NCBI RefSeq assembly: GCF_036669915.1
Contig: NC_089325.1
Span: forward strand, 12,604,735-12,668,734
DNA: 64,000 nt
DNA from: Pocillopora verrucosa
Lineage: Eukaryota > Cnidaria > Anthozoa > Scleractinia > Pocilloporidae
Reading direction: 5' to 3'
Made by a program: the position numbers and the translations under genes. Shown here in pieces: positions 1-11,500 of the stretch. The notes beneath the pieces were generated by a model. That model was not told the DNA's origin and did not search any database. It saw nothing but the letters and a program-made list of their open reading frames with translations. Positions within the stretch are counted from its first letter, which is position 1. Each line of letters starts with the position of its first letter.

Positions 1-1638
1 TGGCTAAATTGAAGATGGTTTAGAAGTTAACAATTGTAAGAACTTTTCACTAACATATGCTGCTGACAAAGGAGAAAATATATGCAATTCTGCATTTTTT
101 GCATTCTATCAAGCAATCATATGTTTGCTCCTTATCACGCTATGACACTTCCGTTTTGTCACATTCCAAAAAATAACTTGAGAAATACACTGTCACTCAT
201 CTTACACTGTTATATTTACCTATTACAGAAGGCTGGAAACAAAGATTTTGTTTTCAAGAAAATAAGATTTCTTGTCCAAGACACAAGGAAGTTTGACTGC
301 GAAGCACAGATAAAAATGCAAGAAATTTTATTTTTTTCAGAGAACAAGGTTGTTCTACTCATGTATAAACAGAACAAATGCGATTTAATAAATCAGATAT
401 GCGGCATGACTCCTTTTCTTCCATCCCCACTCAAAACAAGCAAACACACCTATAGAGGTTCCAGTCTGGTCTGCAAATGAAAAGGAGGAAGGTGATTACT
501 GCAAAATTAAGCATTAGGGTTCTTATTTATAACATATTGATTATTGTATACTGATATCTAGAAATTAAGGTTGCAAGTAGCAGCCAGCTGAGTTATAGTT
601 TGAGTTTTATCAAGTCCATTACTTTGTTAAATTTAGAGTAACCTTGACTTGAGAGAGGAAAATTGAGGAGCTGTAATATACTAATCATCAATTAGGGACC
701 ACAAAGAAAAATTTATTTATAGAGACTTTTGAAGGAGAGGGGTAAGACTTGTGACAAGCTGGCAGACATATAGATAAACTTTACTGCTAAATGGGTTACA
801 ATACAAAGTGCTCAGTATTTGGATCAGCTATGGTTCAACTTAAACTTTGCTTTAGCTTCAAGTTTAATCCTTTGTGGTTTCCTTTCTCTGTGTTTATTTT
901 TCAAGTTATGTACACAGAAGAACACAAAAATGACAAGGAATGCTTTTGAATATCAAGAGGCTGGAATAAGCAAGAAACCAAAACTGAATTTTAAACAGTA
1001 CAAAGTTAATTTGATCTTCCAATGTTATTTAATTTTAACCATAGAATTTGCTATTTAAATTTATCCCCTCCATTTTTCTGGGTATTGTGAGCAAAAACAA
1101 ACAATTATCACAAAATGCATGGTATACAATGGTTTGATTCACCAATGTGGCAAAGGCCTTTCACTGTCTATCCATAAAAAGGGAAATAGTTTGTAAACTG
1201 TAAGACATTCTGCATGTTGAGTGTATACTTATTCATCCATGTGAAATTAAAGGTTACTTGAAATAAATGTGAAAGATTTATAGGATTTTCAGACCCCTGA
1301 TAACAATTACTAATGTGCTGATTTGTTGTACTTAAAGGTTATGATTTTGGCGGAAATAGTGGAAGAAATTTCTGGACCTGGAATTTTGTTGCAAATGTTT
1401 GTTTAAATCAGTTTAAGTCAGTTAAAAACTCTCCTGTTTCAAGATTACATGATTACCACACCAGAACCTTTTGTATTCTATATTATGCACCATGTTATGA
1501 TTATGGTTTCAATAATAAAAGGTGCTGACTCAAGAACTTTCCAAAATATCTCTACATACAAAGAAATAGATTGTGGTTATGTACTCCAAATAGCAGGTCA
1601 CATCAGTCTTCTGTAAGGAAGTAGCAGAAATTTCTGTG

Positions 1639-1678
1639 GTGGTTTTGGTGGATGGAGAGAAACATCCACCAAAACCAC
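1639..1678. repeat. Perfect 16-bp hairpin, copy 1
   Basis: The left arm GTGGTTTTGGTGGATG (1639-1654) and the right arm CATCCACCAAAACCAC (1663-1678) are exact reverse complements around an 8-nt loop. The left arm lies within a 19-nt match (1638-1656) to 2135-2153, which sits inside the possible minus-strand exon. Origin unknown. Confidence 0.9.
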
Positions 1679-1866
1679 TTTATTCTATGTGTTAAGAGTT
1701 ATGATAATCATTATGAACGTTTGGTCGGTCAGCAATTGTGCACCATAAAAAATAATTAGCCAGAGCACTAACTGCTAATTAGTGGTATAAATCTTTTGTC
1801 TCCCTGAACATCTAACAATGGCTATAGATAAAATTTAAAAAATATATTGTTGATGGTTTTGGTCAA

Positions 1867-1905
1867 AGTTTTGGTGGATGTTCCCTAATGACATCCACCA
1901 AAACT
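1867..1905. repeat. Perfect 15-bp hairpin, copy 2
   Basis: The left arm AGTTTTGGTGGATGT (1867-1881) pairs exactly with ACATCCACCAAAACT (1891-1905) around a 9-nt loop. The arm shares the core TTTTGGTGGATG with the hairpin at 1639-1678 and with 2135-2153, so all three belong to one small repeat family. Confidence 0.9.
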
Positions 1906-2003
1906 ACGTAACATCTAAGCACCTTTTAAATACGTGAAATATCTGCATAAAATTGCGTAAAATGTTTTATAATACTACAATCGAACAATAAATTAATACT
2001 TAC

Positions 2004-2192
2004 CATTTCTTTAGTAAAAAGTTTTGACGCAATTTCCCAAACAAATAATACACTTGGGTCATCGGGATAAGTCGGCATGTTGTCGTAACTTCGTAATTTT
2101 TTTCCATCATTCCATCTCAGTCCCTCTCGACCAAGGTGGTTTTGGTGGATGGAATCTAATGCTGACCGATTGGTTGGCTGTTGAGTAGCCAA
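2004..2192 (-). CDS. Possible first exon of an unrecognised gene, head-to-head with COQ2
   Basis: This is a 63-codon open exon starting with ATG at 2192 and ending in phase 0 before a consensus donor (GTAAGT, 2003-1998 on the minus strand). The peptide is hydrophilic, begins [15 protein letters not shown] and contains [21 protein letters not shown] do not recognise the family. Its start codon lies 23 bp from the COQ2 start on the other strand, which would imply a shared bidirectional promoter. A 19-nt segment of it (2135-2153, encoding about IHQNHL) recurs in the hairpins at 1639 and 1867, which weakens the coding call. Downstream exons were not established; one weak candidate starts near 470. 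It could instead be 5' flanking DNA of COQ2. Confidence 0.35.
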
Positions 2193-2215
2193 GCCTCGAG
2201 AAAAGTCAAAACAAC

Positions 2216-5200
2216 ATGGCGGTCTTTACTGCCTCAGCAACCCTTCCAGTTTTCAGAACAAGTTTATTTATGTTTAAATGCGTTTGTAGAAAATCACCTT
2301 TAGCTGATGAGGTGGTCCTTGCGCGCCACATATGCGGATCGACCATCAGGACTAGAACGACTTGGTTTGATCGTCAAAAAGGCTCTCAAAATTGCACCGC
2401 GCGACGCACGAAAGTAGAATTTGCGCCTGGACCAAATACATTCCAAAGAACTCAATCGACGTTTACAGAAAACAACTCTTCTCCTAGCATCAGGTGTACC
2501 CCGGAGTTGATTAAATTGCCGTGGAGTGTCCAACTAGGGCACTTCCAAGCAAAAGGAAGCAGGTACTATCATTCTCGACGGCAGCTGAATACGGCTAACT
2601 TTGTGGATAGTTGCCCTCCTGGCGCACAGCCGTATCTACGGTTGATTCGTCTCGATAAACCCATAGGAACATGGCTCTTGTACTTGCCATGCACATGGAG
2701 CATAGGGCTTGCAGCTCCCGCAGGCTCCTTACCAGATCTCAAATTGCTGACCCTTTTTGGAGTAGGGGCCTTGGTGATGAGAGGGGCGGGTTGCACCATC
2801 AATGACATGTGGGATGTTGACTTTGATAAGAAGGTGAGCAGGTGGAACAACTCTGGGAGTTGCAAGGAGATTTTCAAAGGTTTGACCTAATCTCAAATTC
2901 ACGTCAACTCTTGTGGTGGTCCTCAGAGTCTCAAAAGTAGTGCTGGTGCAATTTACTTTGGTTTTGAAGCCTCAAGGAGTGAAAGTTCTGAAAGACTGGA
3001 ATTTTTTTTTCAGCCCAGGATCTTGGTCGATAGTAGCTAGAATAGGTTAAAGTAAGATTGTTACTGTGAAAATCTGTGTACAGGTCTCTGTGTGAATAGG
3101 GCACATGGAGTAAGCTGAGTTACAATAAGGTAATAATTATATGAAGGAGTTGTGTGACTAAAATTGTTAGGTCCCAGTCTAAGATTTTCAAACAGAGGTC
3201 TCAACATCTTAGGGAGACTGAGATTTTACCATTTACAGCTCCTGTGTCTGGAATGCTTGTGTCTTCCACAGGATGTCCTAAAAAAAATTGAGATAAAATC
3301 CTTAACCCTTTCACCCCCAAGAGTGTCTGGCTTATAATTTGTCCTTACAGTATCACTCATGAATCAAATGTGAAGGTTATTAGATTGAAAGAAACAATTT
3401 CCAATTCAAGAAGTTCTGGACTATCAAGAAAATTTCCTTGTCAGTACTATAGGAAATGTTAAGAGGACATTGTGGGGAATATAAATGCTTATGTTAGGCA
3501 TGAATATGGGCATGTTCCTAGAATTTGATTGGATATCTTCTGATCAGGGAAATTTCTGATTGTTACATTTAGGTTACTAGAACCATTTCCAGACCTCTGG
3601 CTGCTGGATCTCTTACATGTTTCCAAGCATTGGTGTTTCTTGGAGCCCAACTAAGTGTTGGTCTGTCTGTATTACTCTCTCTAAACAACTACAGGTATTA
3701 AAAAATCACCACTCAGTTATTAACTGATAATAAATTTTTTATTGAAACAGTATACTGGTACATCTCTCTAGAATTTTTATTGCAATGCTGATGACTAACT
3801 ATTAGATTTTGAAACTTAATCAAACTTGATAGATACTCAGTGTTTTTAAACATCTTTCTTATTCTGCTTATACACATGATGCTTCTGTCATTGCTGACCC
3901 CAGCAGTATGCCAGATGAGTTCTCTATAGAGCTTTGGAGCGAAAAAACATAGATGTGAAACTCGATTCCTTATGCAGACACAGATCTTTCTTTCTCTCTC
4001 CCAAATTTGCAACAAGAGGGAAAAACAGTTTTCTTTAAATTTTGAAACTGCCTCCTTAAATGTTTTTTTCTTGATCTGAACACAGTATTATCCTTGGAGC
4101 TGCGTCTCTTGGACTTGTTGTCACATATCCTTTGATGAAGAGAATCACTCACTGGCCACAAGCCTTCCTTGGTATGCTGATTTACTAATTCTTCATAATT
4201 CACTAAAAAAGCAAAAAATTAGGTTAAGGGCACCCTAAAGGGAACTTGAAGGAGTACTATAAATTAGGAGCTGAAAGAGAACAAGCTATTTCTTGTCCTA
4301 GATCACAGGGTGTCCTGCCCAACTTATCTGATAGTCGCAATTTGGTGACCCTAAATCAGAAAGTGGTGGTCAAAAATTTTTAAAAAATTGCTTGACAATC
4401 AAGCAGAAAGTCATTTTTTTTTTGTTAAAGAAAGAAGATTATTTTATTGAAATATTTAACTCAATTTAAGGTAAAAACACTTTCATTGTTAGTAAAAAAG
4501 GAAAGATGCAGTTTGGCTCTCGCTACCATATACTTTTGCATCTGCAAATTTAGTAGCCAATTGAAAGTATTTTGCTACTTGCCTTGGAGAGAAATTAGGC
4601 ACTGCATAGAGTGTTGTAAGAATTGTGAGCATGACACTGGAGCTCATTGCAAAATCTTTTGATATACTTTCTAGCTGCTGAACACTATGAAGTTAACTAA
4701 AACTTATCTATATTTTAAATCAGGGATGACGTTTAATTGGGGTGCTCTGCTTGGCTATGCTGCAGTTCAAGGAAGCTGTGATTGGTCTGTCTGTTTGCCA
4801 TTGTACATTGCGGGAATTAATTGGACACTCATTTATGACACTATCTATGCCCATCAGGTTAGTGTAGTGAAATAAAAATTAGAACAATTCTCTCTGCTAA
4901 AGAATTTTGGTAATTCTGTCAACAGTAGTCCAAGTTTGGAAATATATGGTTGATTTCCATTTGAGGCCTAATTGTGAAGAGATGTGAGAAGGAGATGGGA
5001 ATCAAGTTGTCTTCTCAGGGTTCATTCATTAACACCTGAGTACTATACCTCTCTTGATATGAAATAAATTTTATCCTGAGTGGATGGTGTTTTTTTTTTT
5101 TTTTTTTTTTTTTTTTTCTGGCTGGCTGCTAAAAAATCAATAGAGAATACTGTGTCTTCTACAATGATCAGCAATTTTATTCCTAAATTCCATTCAATAA

Positions 5201-6830
5201 TTATGGGTTAAAAAATTTCCTTCTGCCCATGGTTTTAACATCTTCTTAGGTCATCATAGTGTAAGGAACTAATGATCATTTTAGGACATCCATCACCTGG
5301 ACAATTACACCACACAAATGAATGAAATCTGAACCCTTCAGCAATGTTTTGTTGATATCTTTCACACAGGATAAGGATGATGATGTCTTAATTGGTGTCA
5401 AGTCCACAGCATTGCTATTTGGAGATCAAACAAAGCCTTGGCTAACAGGATTTAGTGTGGTTATGCTTAGCAGCCTCATTCTTGCTGGAATGAACAGTGA
5501 TCAGGCTTGGCCATACTATCTGGGACTGGGCTGTGTTTCTTCCCATCTGGCATGGCAGGTAAGGGAAACACGATTAACCTAACCTGGGCTTAGTGGTAAT
5601 TTTTAATTCAGTATAATAGCTTTGCAGAGGGATTTTCTTTCTGTATTTTTACCCATTGGTCTTGAGTCATATTAAGATCAGCCCCCCAAAAACCCTTAGC
5701 TTTTACACAAGCACATGTACATGAGAAATTAAAGCTAAGGTTAAATTATAATCTCAGGTGAATGTTAACCCCCTTTCGAACAACTGGTGCTGAATTTATA
5801 AGTGTGTGAACCAAGGGCACAAGTGAATTCAAGAATTGGCAATCATATAGCCTGAGCAATTAAAAATGTGGTCCTGTGGTCTTGGTCTTATGTAGCGCAC
5901 TCTATAAGTCCTTAGGGTACTTCTCCAACCAGGGCCCAGTTATTCAACGAGTGAATCAACCAAGGCCCAGTTATTCCAAGGGTGAATGATGCTATCCAAT
6001 GGATAAGTTTCTATCCAGTGGTTAAGTGTCAACAAGAGATGCCGCACTTTCACTAGATAGAGATTTATCCAGTAGATACAGGGTTTGTATGGGTCCTGGA
6101 AAACCTGGAAAGTCCTGGAATTTTACTTTGACATTTTCCAGGACTGGAAAGCCCTGGTAGAAGACTACAGGTCCTGAAATGCCTGGAAATCTGCTTAATT
6201 CGAGTAATAAAAGTTTTTAGAATTTACGTTATAAGAAATGTATGAAGACTGTAAGGAGAATTGATTTTGAAATTTTGGGAATGAAAGGGTTCAAGGTGGA
6301 ATTTGGAGTCCTGGAAAAATCAATCTGAGTCCTGGAAAAGTCCTTGAAATTCATTTCTGAAAATGGGTATGAACCCTGTAGATAAGGCTATCCAGCTTTA
6401 GGAGAACTATAAGAGAGGATGATTAAAGGGTATGTATCAGGTATTAGGGAAGATAGGCATATACAAGAGGGCAAGTTTCTGCAAATAGTCTCCACTGCCA
6501 GTTTTTTGTGCCTGGTTCACTGGATCATTATGAAGAATGAGGAACTCATTAGCCAACATAGCTAGGGTGTCTTTTCAAAGCTTTGACACCTAAGAACAGT
6601 ATTCCTTCACTTTACCCTAATCAAAGTACTGTTGATGGAAGTAACACGTCTAGAGCAAACTCAGACAGATTTTGTGAAAAATTTTTTTTCAGATTAAGAC
6701 TGTAAATCTCTCCAATTCTGCTGATTGCTTATCAAAGTTCAAGTCCAATAAGTGGCTTGGGTTGATTTTGTTTGCTGGTGTTGTGGCTGGTACTATTGTC
6801 AAGAAAACAACAGAGAAAGAAGAAACTTAA
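2216..6830 (+). CDS. COQ2: 4-hydroxybenzoate polyprenyltransferase, mitochondrial (COQ2)
   Basis: COQ2 prenylates 4-hydroxybenzoate in the inner mitochondrial membrane, the membrane-bound step that commits to ubiquinone synthesis. Six exons: 2216-2833, 3573-3694, 4086-4171, 4724-4857, 5370-5558 and 6693-6830. They join in frame to 428 aa, close to the family length. The first prenyl-diphosphate motif, [11 protein letters not shown] (about residues 196-206), ends exon 1. The second Asp-rich motif, DTIYAHQDKDDD, spans the exon 4/5 junction. The body is hydrophobic with several membrane segments, for example [17 protein letters not shown] and [11 protein letters not shown]. About 140 residues precede the conserved core and begin [16 protein letters not shown], consistent with a mitochondrial presequence. 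The first ATG was taken as start. AATAAA signals follow at 7193-7198 and 7376-7381. All metal-binding Asp residues are present, and no breaks were seen. Confidence 0.96.
3303..3486. repeat. Inverted-repeat element, C-like, degenerate (COQ2 intron 2)
   Basis: Starts AACCCTTTCACCCCCAAGAGTG and carries the family phrase TTTGTCCTTACAGTATCA. The far end has decayed. Related to the other AACCCTTTA-ended elements in this window. Confidence 0.6.
5089..5117. repeat. Poly(T) tract in COQ2 intron 4
   Basis: An almost uninterrupted run of about 28 T. It could be the poly(A) tail of a reverse-strand retroelement, but no element body is recognisable next to it. Confidence 0.8.
5925..6380. repeat. Two degenerate interspersed repeats in COQ2 intron 5
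   Basis: 5925-6060 contains repeated phrases GGCCCAGTTATTC and TATCCAGTGG/TATCCAATGG; the TGGATA-type motif recurs at 48170-48280. 6065-6380 contains at least five copies of GTCCTGGAAAA or close variants in both orientations, bracketed by GGGTTTGTATGGGTCCTGG and its approximate complement near 6366-6380. This looks like a short palindromic element. Confidence 0.55.
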
Positions 6831-8563
6831 GAGGCAAGAAACAAACCAAATAGCTTTCTTAAAAAAAAAAAAAAAAAGTGGTGTTGACTGGGAACACGAA
6901 ACACCAAATGTGTTTCCATAGGCACAATTACCAGCTTCTGCCTGGGTAATGAATGTGCTCACATCACCCTACCCCCTACCCCACCACCTCTGAAGTTGCT
7001 TCAAGTTGGGAGGATTGAAGACCTAACCCAAGAAAGTGGCTGAGCAAGTCTTTCCATTCTTATGAATGGATGAAAGAAATTGAAGGAAAGAAGAAGTATT
7101 TTTAACTGATCTGTGCTAAGTGAAAGGTCAGATGTAGATAGCATGCCCAGATTTCAAGTGGTCATAGGAAACTAGGATTGCCAAGACATGCAAATAAAAT
7201 TGTCCAGCTCAATAGTGTGATTCAGTTGTGACAAAAACAAATCACTGCATTTTTATGTGCAAATAATTTATTTTTCTTGCTTTTTTCCCTAGTTGCTATG
7301 TGTATTCAAAAGCTGGGAAAAAATTACACTAGTCAGCAATGAAGCTATAAATGTTTATCCCCATAGTGAATTTTTAATAAATGTTTGGAAAAATAAGTTA
7401 TTTTCAATATTGATACCAAGGAGCAAAGATGGTACCTTCACATCGGATGATCAATAAGTGTCTGATTTTGAGTAGATCCAAATAGTGTATAACACTATTT
7501 CCAGTAAACTTAATTATGGTCTAAAGAAAAAATAGAATCTGAGAAGTTTATACAATGTAGCAAGAAAACTTTGAGTGCAAAATGAAATGTCTTACCATGA
7601 AATAAAGTTTGACAATGTTCTTCCCTTCTTATTTGATATTTTGATGTCTGCTTCTTAACAGAAAATCACAAAAATTACCTTCTGGCAGAAGTTTCAGTCA
7701 CCTAAAACTACAAATTTTTCCCTAATAAAGATAAAACTTGCCCACCCACAGAATAGAACTCCCACAAATGTTTTCTTGCTTCAGGTAGCATATTAGAGAA
7801 ATAATTTTTTTTCTTAAACAAAACCTCAAGTGCCACAGTCTAAGAGTCATGCTGCAAGTGTGTTCAAATTGTACCAACTATTTCTTTCATTGATCAACAT
7901 TATATTGAAGCATATTCAATAACTATCTAAGATAATGATTATATTTACTATGACTTCCATGCTTTTATGGCTGGCTTCAACCTGATACTGAATTGCTTCA
8001 TGAACGTGTGCTGTATGTCTAAATGCATATTATTTCATGAATGACAACGGTAACCCTCAATTTCAGGTGATAGTTTAAGCTATTCCTTGCATTTTTTTCT
8101 GCACAATTATGCTACATTTGCCATTGGGGTGTTTGTAATGTACAACAATATGGAGGAAAAGTGAAAACTATCTCATTATCCATTTACAAATCTGCCTAAC
8201 AGTAAAATTTAACATCGCGTGATGCATCGGCAAAAAAAGTATTAAATATGAAGACATTATTTTGCTTTAAGTAATTATTTTAGCCAATCTCGCAATAAAC
8301 TAGCTTGGTTACAAGTACAGATGCTTTAGGAAAGATAGGAAATGAATCAGATAGGAATTTGGCAGTTGTAATAAATGCAAACCTATTAATCCTACTCAAC
8401 CATTAATGACACAAATATTGTCATTATTACAATATACTTATATTTCTGGAAAAAGTCCCTTTTTATCTATGATAGCCACAATGCCATTGCATTCATGTAT
8501 AAAATAGGTAGAAATGTGAAAAATCTGTACAAGGAATTCTGTGCATCTGTTAATATTACAAAA
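6831..8563. other. Convergent intergenic region between COQ2 and ubinuclein
   Basis: Holds the COQ2 3' UTR (AATAAA at 7193-7198, 7376-7381 and 7601-7606) and the presumed 3' UTR of ubinuclein on the other strand. An A15 run lies at about 6861-6877. No gene seen. Confidence 0.6.
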
Positions 8564-11500
8564 TTAGCTGAAGCGAGGCATGAATGGTGATGAGTGAGTT
8601 CCACTTGAGGAAGATTGATTTGGATCTAAAAGAAAAAAGAAAGTCAGTTAATTCTTTTTTAAAAAAGGTGTGCGAAACAAATTTTAGACTCTGATGGAAG
8701 AGGAGAATTCTGAAGTTCTTCAGTTGTGTGTTTTTCTCCCTTGCTGCCCCATTCTTTGAGATGTCATGCAATGTGGCCACACCCCAAAAAAAAGCTGTGA
8801 AGGAAATGTGCAGTGTGTATGGAGTCTTGGAAACAAAGTTTTCAGACTTTCTGTGACTCCTACACATGTCACTTATCACACACAAAACTAAAATTTTTAG
8901 ATTTAGAATAATCAAATTAAAATCAAACTTGATTCAATTTTGCTGTCATCATTTCCTTTGAATTATGAATATTTCATTTACAAAATTGTAATCTGTAAAC
9001 TTAGTTAAGAAACAAAAGAAAGTGATTTAATTGAACTAAGCATTTATGGTCTCGAACCTTGATTGTCTGGACTTGTGGTGACTGGGGTGAATAGTTTGAT
9101 AATTGAGAGTCCAAATCATTAAAAATATAAATATAAATGAGTCAAAAATTACAACTGAATAGCTTAAAAGAGAACATGTATCAATATCATGCAAGCATTA
9201 AAGCAAATTCTCAAATCATTGTGCATAACTAGTAAACATTGTCAAAAGTGTTCACAAAAGACTGCTAAGGCTCACCAACAATGCTTTACATCTACCTAAC
9301 ATGCAGACATAAATCAATTTGTTTCAAACTGCTACCGTGAATGCTGTTAGTTAATATTCATAAAAGAATGGGACCACAGAAGAGAGTCCAATTAATTAAA
9401 AGATCCTGATGATCGCAAGGTCCTTATAATCATGATTTGACTGTAACATCAGTAAAACAGGCAAGTGTTTCCTCTTGGGAATGAGAGAAAAAGGAAAAAT
9501 TTATTAATATCCAATTATTAATATCCCACAAAGTGATGCAAAATACCCTGATCGAGGGGCGGAAAATTGCGGTACCAAGGTACCATGGGAAAGCTTGTAA
9601 AGCAGGCAAGTTCTGATTGGTTGTTGGGCGTCATACCCAAAGGAACTTTTGGGGGTGGAAATTTAAACCAATAGGTAAATGATTTTAGATCTTCATTCTA
9701 AATTATCTTTAGCAGTTAATTTCCCTTTTCAACTTTCATATTATTGATGTAACAGCTACTGTTTCTGTGCAAACTTGGAACTCCGTAATTAATCCTTTAC
9801 AAAATTCAATTACAATGACCCCACCACTTGATCACTCGGTATTAAATCTTTAATCATCCCTTTTACTGATGGGCGTTCAAGAAAAAAAAGTATACTGTTT
9901 CAAAATTATACTGCTCATTTATGTCTCCCAGAGATGATGGATGAAAAAAACCTCTTCTAAAACACTTAAACTTCCAGAAAGTTATTATTACACATGTACA
10001 CTTCTCCCAATAATATCTGAACAAAAAAACAATGAGAATACTCCCATTCTCTGATCAGGTAGAAAGTTGTTATCTTGATCATACAACAAATTCCTTGCAA
10101 ACAAATTTAAAAGAAAAATTGCAGAGCAAACAGAAGGGAGAATTGACCAGTCAGATCTTTAGAGTTAAACGAATTAAAACATCAGTCAAAGGGACACCAC
10201 TTCTACTATCTGTTTTTTCCAATAAGGAACATTAGGAAAACAGTACCTTGATTGAAGTGATTCGGTTGCAAGAGAGACAGGCAGATTGGTTCCTGCGACT
10301 GTCGAGACAAGTGGTTTAGCAATGGCTGACTTGCCAGTTGGGTGTCACAAATCCAATGTGGGTTAGAGGTGTGTGTGGTGCCCTTGCCTGGAGATTGGCA
10401 GCTGCAGCATTGAACAAGGTGAGGTTGGGAGGCTGAGGTTGAAGGAGCACTTGTGAAGGAATGGTTGCGATGGGTTTGGAGTGGACAAGACCTGGTTGTT
10501 AAAAACCTGGATGGACTGCCCTGGCAGCTATTGAGATATGGTTCTGTAAACAGTGATGGAAAAAAAAAAATTGCCAATTAAAAAAATAACCAATTGAAAA
10601 TAAAGGTTTTAGCCATAACTTGCTGGACCGAGCTCCATCCTGATTCCATTACATGAAAACTGTCCCCCGAACATGCTAACTGTTCTAAACATTGATTAAC
10701 TATTCCCCTCACAGGTAACCCTGTCACTCCCTTTCCTCCCATGCCCTCCCCTCCCTTCCAGCAACTTTTTAAGTTTCTCTGAAATTTGCTGCTATAGGAT
10801 TTGAACGCCTGGGTGGAAAGGCAATATTGGAGTACAGTATTTTTGCCAAATGACAAAACAAGGTAGACCTGTCTGCACAATAAAAGTGCCTGCTCTGGAG
10901 ATCGTTGGCTCAACCAGTCATAGCTTATCATACATTCTGGAACACAAAGTCCACTAAGAGGTTATTGCTACTACCTCCAGCTGGGATGACCAGTCTATTG
11001 CAAGGTTACCCCTACCCAAGCTTTCCATTAATAGCTTCCACATCCAGTTCTCCAGTAACCCTTTGTACTCCTTGGTGGAGGGATGCAATGTGAGAGTTAA
11101 CCCTTTCAATCCCAAAAGTGATTAACATGTAACTTCTCTTTTTAACAAACCTTTTCATTATTCAGCAAACAAGGAAATGGAGAATTCTCAAACTTATCAG
11201 GAAGAAGTGGTTATTGTGATCTAACACCAGATTCTTATAATTAATTTACAAGGAAATATGTAAACAGCTAGGGGGGAGAAGTTAGGCAATTCAGATCTTG
11301 GGGAGTAGTTAAAGGTTTAGGGTATTGCCCAAGAACACCACCCCAATGAAGTAGTCTAGGTCAGTGGCACAGACCTCTCGTCTTACAGGTTAGCACAGTA
11401 AACTGTTACCATCATTCACAGGCCACTGATTCATTCCAAATTCTTGCTTGTATCTAAAATGGCAATACTTGACAAAAATTGAAGAGGGACAATTTCATAA

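Larger units (their letters stand above)
1..2003. other. Non-coding stretch upstream of COQ2
   Basis: AT-rich sequence with short ORFs that I do not consider genes. The only exon-like signal is on the minus strand near 470, where a long pyrimidine tract ends in a good acceptor (TTTGCAG). It opens about 28 codons ending in a stop, and could be a terminal exon of the possible minus-strand gene that starts at 2192. The stretch also holds two perfect short hairpins at 1639-1678 and 1867-1905, listed separately. Confidence 0.5.

Noticed and set aside
82-480. 132-codon plus-strand ORF
   Set aside because: No recognisable domain and AT-driven composition; an acceptor-like signal on the opposite strand ends inside it.
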